A stretch of 64,000 nucleotides of DNA from an uncultured Oscillospiraceae bacterium. GTDB lineage: Bacteria > Bacillota > Clostridia > Oscillospirales > Ruminococcaceae. Below are positions 54,635-62,537 of this stretch, piece by piece (position 1 is the first letter of the stretch; each line of letters starts with the position of its first letter). The notes below the pieces were generated by a model. That model saw only the letters and a program-made list of their open reading frames with translations. It made no database searches and was not told where the DNA came from. The stretch lies in the NCBI GenBank assembly GCA_934481385.1, contig CAKSPD010000003.1, positions 1-64,000 of the forward strand. The letters run 5' to 3'. The position numbers and the translations under genes are program-made.

Positions 54635-55492
54635 ATGAATAAAAAAAGTATTCTTATAGCGGGCGGAGATTTAAGGCAGATTTACTGCGGAAAATATCTT
54701 GCGGAAAAATCTGACGTATACTTTGCAGGATTTGAGAACAAGTATATACCGGATAATTTTAAAAATTTTTCTGAATGTAAAAACTGTATTTTTGATTCTG
54801 TGATATTTTCTGTACCTCCTTTAAAGGAAGAAAAATATATAAATACACCATTTTCGGAAGAACTTCTTTCAGCAGATGAAATCAAGAGCCATATTGATAA
54901 AGATACTGTAATATTCTGTGGAAAGGCAGATGATAAATTCAGAGAGCTTTTCAATGAAAATGCAGTTTATGATTATATGGAAAGAGATGAACTCAATATA
55001 CTTAATGCAGTACCGACAGCAGAGGGAGCGGTATATATTGCACTTGAAGAACTCCCTGTTACTTTGTCAGACAGCAGAGTACTCATAACGGGGTTTGGAA
55101 GAATAGGAAAAGTTCTGGCTGAAATTTTAAAAGGTTTCGGAGCAGATGTAACTGTTATGACAAAGAGCTTTAAGAGTATGGCATGGGCTAAAGCTATGAA
55201 TTTTAAGGTATGTAGCAGAGATGATATAGATTCGTCATACAATCTTATATTCAATACAGCACCTGTGCTGATATTTGACAGAGAAATTCTTGAAAAGCTC
55301 GGAACTGAAACAATACTGATAGATTTGGCATCAAAACCGGGTGGAGTTGATTTTAAATCAGCCGGAGAAATCGGAATAAAAGCTATATGGGCATTAGGTC
55401 TGCCGGGGAAAACTGCACCTGTTACGGCAGGAGAGATAATAGCCGAAACCGTTGAAAATATAATAAAGGAAAGAGGTGACAGGTATGACTGA
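54635..55492 (+). CDS. spoVFA: Dipicolinate synthase, subunit A
   Basis: 285 residues. N-terminal LIAGGDLRQIYCGKYLAE, then IFSVPP and, in the second half, the Rossmann motif VLITGFGRIGKVLAEILKGFGADVTV (first part), ending DLASKPGGVDF and ALGLPGKTAPVTAG. Makes dipicolinic acid, the spore-core chelator. Overlaps spoVFB by 8 nt. Confidence 0.94.
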   Translation: MNKKSILIAGGDLRQIYCGKYLAEKSDVYFAGFENKYIPDNFKNFSECKNCIFDSVIFSVPPLKEEKYINTPFSEELLSADEIKSHIDKDTVIFCGKADDKFRELFNENAVYDYMERDELNILNAVPTAEGAVYIALEELPVTLSDSRVLITGFGRIGKVLAEILKGFGADVTVMTKSFKSMAWAKAMNFKVCSRDDIDSSYNLIFNTAPVLIFDREILEKLGTETILIDLASKPGGVDFKSAGEIGIKAIWALGLPGKTAPVTAGEIIAETVENIIKERGDRYD

Positions 55493-56066
55493 TTTTTCAG
55501 GACTTAAAATAGGCTATGCCGTAACCGGTTCATTCTGTACCTTTGAAAAGTCATTTAATCAGGCAGAAATACTCAGAAAAATGGGTGCAGAGCTTATTCC
55601 GATAATGTCTGAAAATGCATCATCAATATCAACACGTTTCGGAAGTGCCGAAGACAATCTGAAAAAGCTTGAAAATATATGTGGCTGTAAGGTTATAAAA
55701 AGTATTGCTGATGCTGAACCGATAGGCCCTAAAAATCTTACTGATATTATGATAGTATCTCCCTGTACATCGAATACGGCATCTAAACTTGCAAACAGCA
55801 TTACAGACAGTGCGGTTACTATGGCAGCAAAATCTCATTTAAGAGGCGGAAAGCCGGTAATTCTTGCGATAGCCTCAAATGATTCGCTTATGGGAAGTGC
55901 AAAAAATCTCGGAATACTTTTCAATATGAAGAATTATTATTTTGTCCCGATGCGTCAGGACGATTATATAAAAAAGCCGTCATCACTTGTAGCAGAATTT
56001 TCAATGATTCCGCAGACGGTTGAATCTGCTTTAAAAGGCATTCAGCTCAGACCTATTATATATTAA
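55485..56066 (+). CDS. spoVFB: Dipicolinate synthase, subunit B
   Basis: 193 residues. Flavoprotein-like fold: GYAVTGSFCTFEK start, IGPKNLTDIMIVSPCTSNT, then KSHLRGGKPVILAIASNDSLMG and KNYYFVPMRQDDYIKKPSS. Partner of subunit A. The ATG at 55485 is favoured over a GTG three codons upstream because AGAGGTG lies before it. Confidence 0.94.
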   Translation: MTDFSGLKIGYAVTGSFCTFEKSFNQAEILRKMGAELIPIMSENASSISTRFGSAEDNLKKLENICGCKVIKSIADAEPIGPKNLTDIMIVSPCTSNTASKLANSITDSAVTMAAKSHLRGGKPVILAIASNDSLMGSAKNLGILFNMKNYYFVPMRQDDYIKKPSSLVAEFSMIPQTVESALKGIQLRPIIY

Positions 56067-56247
56067 TATATATTAAAAAAAGCTCCGCAGAGGAATCATA
56101 ATCCCTGCGGAGTTTCTTTCTGTTATAAGCCTTTTTGTTTTCAGATTTGCGTGTTACAGGGTTCATATCCCATAAATTACGCTTTTCCTTATTGATTTCA
56201 CGTTTCTGTTTTTTTGACATTTTTTCATAAGGTACAAATTTTTCCAT
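56056..56247 (-). CDS. Small basic protein downstream of rtcB
   Basis: 63 residues, Lys/Arg/Asn-rich: FVPYEKMSKKQKREINKEKR, then WDMNPVTRKSENKKAYNRKK. A strong AGGAGGA precedes the ATG. It looks like a real small protein that may bind nucleic acid, but no function is known. The last codons overlap the convergent spoVFB end and hold a hairpin (56083-56112, CTCCGCAG/CTGCGGAG), the likely terminator for spoVFB. It starts 24 nt after rtcB. Confidence 0.72.
   Translation of the reverse strand: MEKFVPYEKMSKKQKREINKEKRNLWDMNPVTRKSENKKAYNRKKLRRDYDSSAELFLIYINI
56083..56119 (+). terminator. Hairpin terminator after spoVFB
   Basis: CTCCGCAG / CTGCGGAG with a 14-nt loop and TTTCTTTC. It lies inside the 3' part of the small basic gene on the other strand. 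Confidence 0.65.
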
Positions 56248-56271
56248 AGTGATTAAATCCTCCTGAATAAA

Positions 56272-57477
56272 TTATTCAATACCTGCCTTAAAGTTATAAA
56301 TAGGCTTTATAATATCATTGACATCAACAGTATCGGATATATTGTCAAGAATGTCATTTATATCCTTATAAGCCATAGGGCATTCATCAAGTGTAGATGA
56401 ATTTATTGATGTTGAGTAAATACCATTCATCTGCTTTTTGTATTCTGAAACAGTAAAACTCTGTTTTGCCTGACTTCTGCTCATAAGTCTGCCTGCACCA
56501 TGAGGAGCTGAAAAATTCCAGTCGGGATTGCCTTTTCCCGTACAGATAAGACTGCCGTCACGCATATTTATAGGAATAATAAGTTTTTCGCCTTTCTGTG
56601 CAGATACAGCACCTTTCCGGAGTATCATATTATCTGTATCAATATAGTTGTGTATTGTTGAGAACTGTTCAGTTATATGCAGTTTCATACCCTTTATGAT
56701 TTCATTCATCATTGCCTGACGGTTTATAAGAGCAAATTCCTGAACAATTTTCATATCATGGATATACTGTTCAAAGAGTTCACCCTCAGTATATGCAAGA
56801 TGTTTCGGGATACTTGTAGTTTTTGTATTGGTGAGTTTTTTTATTTCCTGCTGAATGTTTTTGGTTTTTCCCTCAGCTTTAAGGCGTGCAATAAGCTCAT
56901 CAATATCGGATTGAGCTGTTTTATTTAGCCTTCTGTATGCCTCATTCTGATAATATTTTGCAACTTCAACACCAAGATGTCTTGAACCTGAATGAATTAC
57001 AATATATATGCTTCCGTCAGAACTTTTATCAGCCTCTATGAAATGATTTCCTCCGCCCAGAGTTCCGATGCTGTTTTCAGCCTTTTCAAGATTTATATGC
57101 TCAATGCAGTAAAGATTTTCAATCTGAATTTTTTCAGCATAGCGGTGAGTTTTTGTTCTTATTCCGAACCCTGACGGAATTTTTTCATATATAAGCTTAT
57201 CGAGTTTCTGGAGTTCGATATGTTTTTCCTTGATTCTGACTGTTTCCATTCCACAGCCGATATCAACACCGACCATATTTGGAACAGCTTTATCCTTGAT
57301 TGTCATAGAAGTTCCGATTGTACAGCCTGTTCCTGCGTGGACATCAGGCATAATGCGTATTTTTGAATCTTTTGAAATTTCCTGACTGCAAAGTGTGATA
57401 ATCTGGCTTATTGCATCAGGTTCTATAATATCTGTAAAAACTTTTGCGGAGTTATATTTTCCTGAAAGTTCAATCAT
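56272..57477 (-). CDS. rtcB: RNA-splicing ligase RtcB
   Basis: 401 residues, the short bacterial form. Joins RNA 2',3'-cyclic phosphate or 3'-phosphate ends to 5'-OH using GTP and Mn2+. Metal site motif VDIGCGMETV (Asp73, Cys76), GTLGGGNHFIEAD, VIHSGSRHLGVEVA and SAPHGAGRLMSRSQA (GMP-binding His). ATG at 57477 with AAAGGA. An open extension of 19 codons upstream passes through the terminator hairpin and was rejected. It has no promoter of its own after that hairpin, so expression depends on read-through from the unit at 57494-57718. Confidence 0.95.
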   Translation of the reverse strand: MIELSGKYNSAKVFTDIIEPDAISQIITLCSQEISKDSKIRIMPDVHAGTGCTIGTSMTIKDKAVPNMVGVDIGCGMETVRIKEKHIELQKLDKLIYEKIPSGFGIRTKTHRYAEKIQIENLYCIEHINLEKAENSIGTLGGGNHFIEADKSSDGSIYIVIHSGSRHLGVEVAKYYQNEAYRRLNKTAQSDIDELIARLKAEGKTKNIQQEIKKLTNTKTTSIPKHLAYTEGELFEQYIHDMKIVQEFALINRQAMMNEIIKGMKLHITEQFSTIHNYIDTDNMILRKGAVSAQKGEKLIIPINMRDGSLICTGKGNPDWNFSAPHGAGRLMSRSQAKQSFTVSEYKKQMNGIYSTSINSSTLDECPMAYKDINDILDNISDTVDVNDIIKPIYNFKAGIE

Positions 57478-57493
57478 AAAAAATCCTTTCTGA

Positions 57494-57532
57494 TAAAAAG
57501 GCGGTACTTCTGCAAAATTACAGAAGTACCGC
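57494..57532 (-). terminator. Leader terminator/attenuator before rtcB
   Basis: Perfect 12-bp stem GCGGTACTTCTG / CAGAAGTACCGC with an 8-nt loop, then CTTTTTATC on the minus strand. It ends 17 nt before the rtcB start codon. Confidence 0.88.
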
Positions 57533-57565
57533 AAGAGTGATATGATGATGAAAACCCGTTAAAAT

Positions 57566-57649
57566 TTATACAAATACCGGAACGGATTTCCAGACTTCTG
57601 TTATTATTATATTCAGTTTGCGTATAAACATATTCGTTATTTTCTTCAT
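57566..57649 (-). CDS. 27-residue leader-type ORF before rtcB
   Basis: Short ORF starting MKKITNMFIRKLN and ending VWKSVPVFV. AAAGGAGG (57659-57666) lies 9 nt before the ATG, better than most genes here. The transcript starts near 57683 from a consensus promoter. RNA CGGATTTC between the ribosome site and ATG can pair with GAAATCCG near the ORF 3' end (57583-57590), and the adjacent CAGAAGT (57594-57600) can pair with the 5' arm of the terminator (57521-57527). It could be a leader peptide, or an independent small basic peptide gene with its own terminator. Confidence 0.6.
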   Translation of the reverse strand: MKKITNMFIRKLNIIITEVWKSVPVFV

Positions 57650-57689
57650 AGAAATCCGCCTCCTTTCATAAAGTTCAAAATTTGAAGTC

Positions 57690-57718
57690 ATTATATCACA
57701 TATTGTTTTAAATGTCAA
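57690..57718 (-). promoter_or_regulatory. Promoter of the leader ORF/rtcB unit
   Basis: TTGACA (57718-57713), 17 bp, TATAAT (57695-57690). A full consensus. Confidence 0.92.
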
Positions 57719-57791
57719 GGCTTTTTTTCAGAAATTTTTGGAATATATTTATATAGTTTGTTTTATTTACGGAATTTCGTCATTTTGTTAC

Positions 57792-57821
57792 TTGACAGCG
57801 TATAATATAGTGTGATATAAT
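57792..57821 (+). promoter_or_regulatory. Promoter of the polysaccharide export operon
   Basis: TTGACA (57792-57797), 18 bp, TATAAT (57816-57821), 40 bp before the ATG. Confidence 0.85.
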
Positions 57822-57861
57822 TAAATAATCGTTTTGCAGAAAAAAGGGAGACTATTAAATA

Positions 57862-58641
57862 ATGAATATTTTAAAAGAACTTTATGATTATCGTCAGATG
57901 ATTTTCAGTCTTGTAAGAAAGGATTTGCGTGGACGCTATAAAGGTTCGGTTCTGGGATTTCTGTGGACTTTTATAAATCCTCTGTTCCAGCTCCTTGTAT
58001 ATACAATAGCTTTTTCTTTTATACTTCCGAGTCCGATTGAAAAATATTATCTTCATCTTTTTGTTGCTCTTATTCCGTGGATTTTCTTTTCATCATCGGT
58101 TCAGGGCGGAGCAAATTCAATTATTGCAAGCAAGGATTTGGTTTCAAAGATATATTTTCCCCGTGAAGTAATTCCAATATCATATGTGACAAGCTGTTTT
58201 GTAAATATGCTTTTAAGCTTTATAATAATATTCCTTGTGGTGATTGTTTCAGGAGTGGGAATAAATCCTCTTGCAATGCTTTGTCTGCCTCTTATAATGG
58301 TTGTTGAATATATAATGGCTCTCGGAATGGCTATGCTGTTTTCAGCGATAACCGTATTTTTTCGTGATATGGAACATATTTTAAGCATAATCACTATGGC
58401 GTGGATTTATCTTACACCTGTGCTTTATCCTATCAATATGATTGAAAACCAGACTATTCAGAAACTTTTTTATATAAATCCTATGACATCGGTTATAGTT
58501 GCATACAGGGATATTTTATATTATTCCAAAGTTCCGGATTTTTCAACACTTCTGATAGCAGTAGGATTCGGAATTGTTATACTGTTTATGGGTTTCTTTG
58601 TATTCTCTAAGCTTAAAAGACACTTTGCGGAGGAATTATAA
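57862..58641 (+). CDS. Polysaccharide ABC transporter, permease (Wzm-like)
   Basis: 259 residues, six predicted membrane segments. ABC2-type exporter: DLRGRYKGSVLGFLWTFINPL near the N-terminus, FPREVIPISYV, then hydrophobic helices and a basic C-terminus. Exports lipid-linked glycan or teichoic acid-type polymer with the ATPase that follows; the stop codon shares one base with its ATG. Confidence 0.94.
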   Translation: MNILKELYDYRQMIFSLVRKDLRGRYKGSVLGFLWTFINPLFQLLVYTIAFSFILPSPIEKYYLHLFVALIPWIFFSSSVQGGANSIIASKDLVSKIYFPREVIPISYVTSCFVNMLLSFIIIFLVVIVSGVGINPLAMLCLPLIMVVEYIMALGMAMLFSAITVFFRDMEHILSIITMAWIYLTPVLYPINMIENQTIQKLFYINPMTSVIVAYRDILYYSKVPDFSTLLIAVGFGIVILFMGFFVFSKLKRHFAEEL

Positions 58642-59933
58642 TGGATAAAGACAATGCTATTGAGGTTCATGACGTAAAAAAGAAATTCAAAATATACTAT
58701 GATAAGGGCAGTGACCTTAAAGACCGTATTCTTTTTCACAAAAGAAGTCACTATGAGGACAGATGGGTTCTTAAAGGAATTTCATTCAGCGTGAAAAAAG
58801 GAGAGGCAATAGGTCTTATAGGTCATAACGGTTGCGGAAAAAGTACAACCCTTAAACTTCTTACTAAAATTATGTATCCTGACAGCGGAACTATTGAAAT
58901 GTGCGGACGTGTTTCAAGTCTTATTGAACTTGGTGCAGGTTTTCACCCTGATATGAGCGGAAGGGAAAATATTTATACTAATGCATCAATTTTCGGTCTG
59001 ACTAAAAAGGAAATTGATAACCGTCTTGATGATATTATAGAATTTTCTGAACTTGAAGAATTTATTGATAACCCTGTAAGAACTTATTCTTCAGGAATGT
59101 ATATGCGACTTGCTTTTTCAGTTGCAATAAATGTAAGTGCAAATATACTTCTTATTGATGAAATACTTGCAGTAGGAGATGCAAACTTTCAGAAAAAATG
59201 TTTCGATAAGTTAAGAGAAATAAAAGCAGAAGGAACGACTATTGTAATAGTTTCACATGCTCTTGAACAGATTGAACAGATTTGTGAAACTTCATACTGG
59301 ATTGAGGACGGATTTATCAAAGAATCAGGAACTCCTAAATATGTTCATGAACATTATCTTTACAGCATGGAGCAAAAGCGTATAGAACAGCTTGAAAAAA
59401 CTCATAATGCAGAAAAAGAAGAAAATAAAACTGAAACTGCTGAAAAACCGGAAGAAGCTCTGCCTGATTTCTGTGACAAATCTGCCATAAGAATGGGAAC
59501 AGGCGATGTTAAATTCATTGATGCCCAGATGAGAAACCAGAAAGGCGAAAAGCAGTATATATTTGATACAGAAGATAAAATCACTGTTTTCCTTAAATAT
59601 AAATCAGAAAAAAAAGGTCTTAAAGGAAATTTCGGATACGGAATTTTTCGTGAGGACAGTCTTCACTGCTATGGTACTAATGTATCGATAGAATGTGATG
59701 ATTTTATACCGATTGAAGAAACAGGAGAAGTTTCCGTTACTTTTCAGAACAGTCTTTTACCGGGAAAATATTTTCTTGATGTTGCGGTTCATTCCCATGA
59801 CGGAATTATTTTTGATGACATAAGAAGGGTACAGTCATTTGTTGTATCTTCTTCAAAGCGTGATATAGGTGTTTGCAGACTTCATTCAGAGTGGTCAGTT
59901 AACGGTAAAATTTTCAAAAGGGGTGTGAAATAA
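58641..59933 (+). CDS. Polysaccharide ABC transporter, ATPase (Wzt-like) with C-terminal domain
   Basis: 430 residues. ABC ATPase: Walker A GHNGCGKST (61-69), ELGAGFHPDMSGRENI, signature YSSGMYMRLAF, Walker B ILLIDEILAVGD, SHALEQ switch His. After a Glu/Lys linker (about 245-275), a beta-sandwich (about 280-425) resembles the Wzt C-terminal domain that recognises the polymer end. Confidence 0.95.
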   Translation: MDKDNAIEVHDVKKKFKIYYDKGSDLKDRILFHKRSHYEDRWVLKGISFSVKKGEAIGLIGHNGCGKSTTLKLLTKIMYPDSGTIEMCGRVSSLIELGAGFHPDMSGRENIYTNASIFGLTKKEIDNRLDDIIEFSELEEFIDNPVRTYSSGMYMRLAFSVAINVSANILLIDEILAVGDANFQKKCFDKLREIKAEGTTIVIVSHALEQIEQICETSYWIEDGFIKESGTPKYVHEHYLYSMEQKRIEQLEKTHNAEKEENKTETAEKPEEALPDFCDKSAIRMGTGDVKFIDAQMRNQKGEKQYIFDTEDKITVFLKYKSEKKGLKGNFGYGIFREDSLHCYGTNVSIECDDFIPIEETGEVSVTFQNSLLPGKYFLDVAVHSHDGIIFDDIRRVQSFVVSSSKRDIGVCRLHSEWSVNGKIFKRGVK

Positions 59934-59936
59934 AAT

Positions 59937-60941
59937 ATGTCTGAACCTAAAATAAGTTTTTATACAAAAATAATCAGATTTTTCCTAAGGGATCTCTATA
60001 ACCGTACGGATATACTTCTTTCAGATAACAAAAAGCTTAATGAATCAGTTTCAGAATTGTCTGTTGAAAACAGAGAATTTTCAGGAAGTATTGAAAAAAT
60101 CGGAAAAGATATTTCTATGATTAATGAAAGAAGTATCCGGAACAGTGAGCTTGTAAAATCGGGTATGAATGAATTCAGCAATTACAGAAATCATCTTGAG
60201 GAAAGACTCCGCAGTGATGATGTGACAACTATTCAGCTTTCACACAGAATTGAAATTCTTGAAAAAAACGGAAAAAGTGACTTTCAGCTTTTCAATAAGA
60301 AAACTTATTCACAGTCAGGTGAAGATTCAATTATAATGTATATTATGGCTATGAAAGGTATTCCGCTTTCAGAGTGTAATTATCTTGACCTCGGAGCAAA
60401 TCACCCTGTACTTATGAGCAACACATATTTCTTTTATGAACAGGGTGCAAGGGGAGTTCTTGTTGAAGCAAATCCGAAACTTGCACATGAGCTTGAAAAG
60501 GAACGTTCAGGCGATATTGTTTTAAATAAATGTATATCAGGAAAATCAGGTGAAAAGCTCGATTTCAATATATTGAATCTTGACGGCCTTTCAAAAGTGG
60601 GAGATGTCAGTGATATACTTCTTGAAAATCCTGATGCAAAAATTGAAGAAACTGTTCAGCTTGAAACCATTTCGGTAAACGATATTATTGAACAGTATTT
60701 CGGCGGTAAATTCCCTCTTGTTTTAAATCTTGATATTGAGGGACTTGAAAAACAGATTCTTGAAAGCATTGATTTTGAAAAATACCGCCCTATGATTATG
60801 ATTATTGAAATGATTCCGTATTCAAAGGAACTTGTCAGAGGACAGAAAGATACAGAACTTCTTGAATATGTGAAATCAAAGGGCTATGATGAATATGCCT
60901 TTACGGGAATAAATTCTATTTTTATAGACAGGAGCAGATAA
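59937..60941 (+). CDS. FkbM-type methyltransferase with N-terminal coiled coil
   Basis: 334 residues. The first 120 are a coiled coil (SDNKKLNESVSELSVENREF). Then YSQSGEDSIIMYIMAMKG, NYLDLGANHPVLMSNTYFFY (SAM motif I), VLVEANPKLAHELE and LVLNLDIEGLEKQILESI fit the FkbM family. Probably modifies the exported glycan, often its end. Starts 3 nt after the ATPase gene. Confidence 0.88.
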   Translation: MSEPKISFYTKIIRFFLRDLYNRTDILLSDNKKLNESVSELSVENREFSGSIEKIGKDISMINERSIRNSELVKSGMNEFSNYRNHLEERLRSDDVTTIQLSHRIEILEKNGKSDFQLFNKKTYSQSGEDSIIMYIMAMKGIPLSECNYLDLGANHPVLMSNTYFFYEQGARGVLVEANPKLAHELEKERSGDIVLNKCISGKSGEKLDFNILNLDGLSKVGDVSDILLENPDAKIEETVQLETISVNDIIEQYFGGKFPLVLNLDIEGLEKQILESIDFEKYRPMIMIIEMIPYSKELVRGQKDTELLEYVKSKGYDEYAFTGINSIFIDRSR

Positions 60942-60942
60942 G

Positions 60943-61455
60943 ATGTCCGAAAATATAAATGTTGATGAAATTGTAAGTCAGATTCGTGCTGAAATAAAGG
61001 AAAAGGGACTTGAATCCTCTATGCTTTCATTTGAAGATGTTCCGTTTGATAAGGAAGTAAGTCATTCTGAAAGCCATTTTGAGCTTTCCTTACTTGTTCA
61101 GAGTGCGGATTATGTAAATGCAAGAAATCAGATTGAACCATACAAGGAAATAACAGGTAATCCCATAACTGTTTTTATAAAGAAAGTAATAAGAAAACTT
61201 ATAAAATTCTATATAATGCCGATTATGACGGAACAGAATGCTCTTAATTATCATTGTGCAAATGCTGTAAATCAGTTAAGCTGTTATGTTCAGAATAACA
61301 GTCAGGTAGATGTTTTAAAGCTTGCTGAAAAAGTTGATGCACTTGAGCTTAAACTCACTGCGACAAAACTTGAAACCGATTCACTTCGCACACAGGTAAA
61401 GGCTCTTAAGGCGGAAAATGCAGTTCTTAAAAAAATGCAGGAGGAGAAGAAATGA
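60943..61455 (+). CDS. Uncharacterised coiled-coil protein of the polysaccharide operon
   Basis: 170 residues. Acidic N-terminal part, a basic amphipathic segment near the middle (FIKKVIRKLIKFYIMPIM) that may touch the membrane, and a C-terminal coiled coil (LAEKVDALELKLTATKLE to KALKAENAVLKK). It may pair with the coiled coil of the preceding FkbM protein. Starts 1 nt after that gene and overlaps the next by 4 nt. No known family. Confidence 0.78.
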   Translation: MSENINVDEIVSQIRAEIKEKGLESSMLSFEDVPFDKEVSHSESHFELSLLVQSADYVNARNQIEPYKEITGNPITVFIKKVIRKLIKFYIMPIMTEQNALNYHCANAVNQLSCYVQNNSQVDVLKLAEKVDALELKLTATKLETDSLRTQVKALKAENAVLKKMQEEKK

Positions 61456-62537
61456 AAATAATACAGTTTCTTCCTACTCTTGCATTCGGTGATGCAGTCG
61501 GAAATGATACGGTTGCACTCGGAAAAGCTATAAAGGAAATGGGTTTTGATACTCATATATATGCAGAGGCTGTTGATTCAAGACTTCCTAAAGGAACAGC
61601 AAGTGATTTATGCTCGGGTATGCCCGATATATCAGAAGATGATATTTTATTGTATCATCTTTCAACAGGTTCAAAGCTTAATTATTCGCTCGAAAACTAT
61701 AAATGCCGTAAAATGATGGTTTATCATAACATAACACCACCGCATTTTTTTGACGGATACAATATGACAGCAATGTCAAATGCACAGTACGGACTTGACG
61801 GAATGAAACATCTTTCAGATAAATTTGACTACTGCATAGCCGACTCTGATTTCAATAAACAGGATTTGATTGATGCAGGTTATAAATGCCCCATTGACGT
61901 ACGCCCGATACTTATTCCGTTTGATGACTATAAGACAAAACCTGATTCAAATATAATAAAAAAATTCAGTGACGGCTGGACGAATATTATTTTTGTCGGA
62001 AGAATTGCCCCCAACAAGAAACATCAGGACGTTATTTCTGCATTCTGTTATTACAAGAAAAATATAAATCCAAAATCAAGACTGATATTTGTGGGTTCAT
62101 ACGGCGGAATGGAGAGATATTATAAAAGACTCTGCGATTATGTAAAGGCTCTTGAACTTGATGATGTTATATTTACAGGTCATATAAAATTTCCTGAGAT
62201 ACTTGCATATTACAGAGTTGCAGATATATTCCTGTGTATGAGTGAACATGAGGGATTCTGTGTTCCTCTTGTGGAGGCAATGTTTTTTGATGTTCCGGTT
62301 ATAGCATATAAAAGCTGTGCCGTTCCGTATACTCTCGGAGGAAGCGGTATTCTCACCGATACAAAAAATCCCGTTGAAAATGCTATGCTTATAGACAGGC
62401 TTGTGAATGATAAATCACTGAGGGATTTTATAATTTCAGGTCAGAGAAAAAGACTTGAGGATTTTTCATATGAAAAAATAAGGGATATTTTTGAAAAACA
62501 GCTTAAAAATTTTATATCGGGCGGTGAATTGAAGTGA
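61452..62537 (+). CDS. Glycosyltransferase, GT4-like
   Basis: 361 residues, GT-B fold. Late domain holds WTNIIFVGRIAPNKKHQDVISAF, FVGSYGGMERYYKRL, FTGHIKFPEILAYYRVADIFL and the CMSEHEGFCVPLVEAM donor-binding motif (E-x7-E). Adds a sugar to the exported polymer; donor unknown. Overlaps the next gene by 4 nt. Confidence 0.93.
   Translation: MKIIQFLPTLAFGDAVGNDTVALGKAIKEMGFDTHIYAEAVDSRLPKGTASDLCSGMPDISEDDILLYHLSTGSKLNYSLENYKCRKMMVYHNITPPHFFDGYNMTAMSNAQYGLDGMKHLSDKFDYCIADSDFNKQDLIDAGYKCPIDVRPILIPFDDYKTKPDSNIIKKFSDGWTNIIFVGRIAPNKKHQDVISAFCYYKKNINPKSRLIFVGSYGGMERYYKRLCDYVKALELDDVIFTGHIKFPEILAYYRVADIFLCMSEHEGFCVPLVEAMFFDVPVIAYKSCAVPYTLGGSGILTDTKNPVENAMLIDRLVNDKSLRDFIISGQRKRLEDFSYEKIRDIFEKQLKNFISGGELK

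Noticed and set aside
57478..57534. N-terminal extension of rtcB
   Set aside because: The extra codons pass through the terminator hairpin, have no ribosome site, and RtcB homologues start at the chosen Met.
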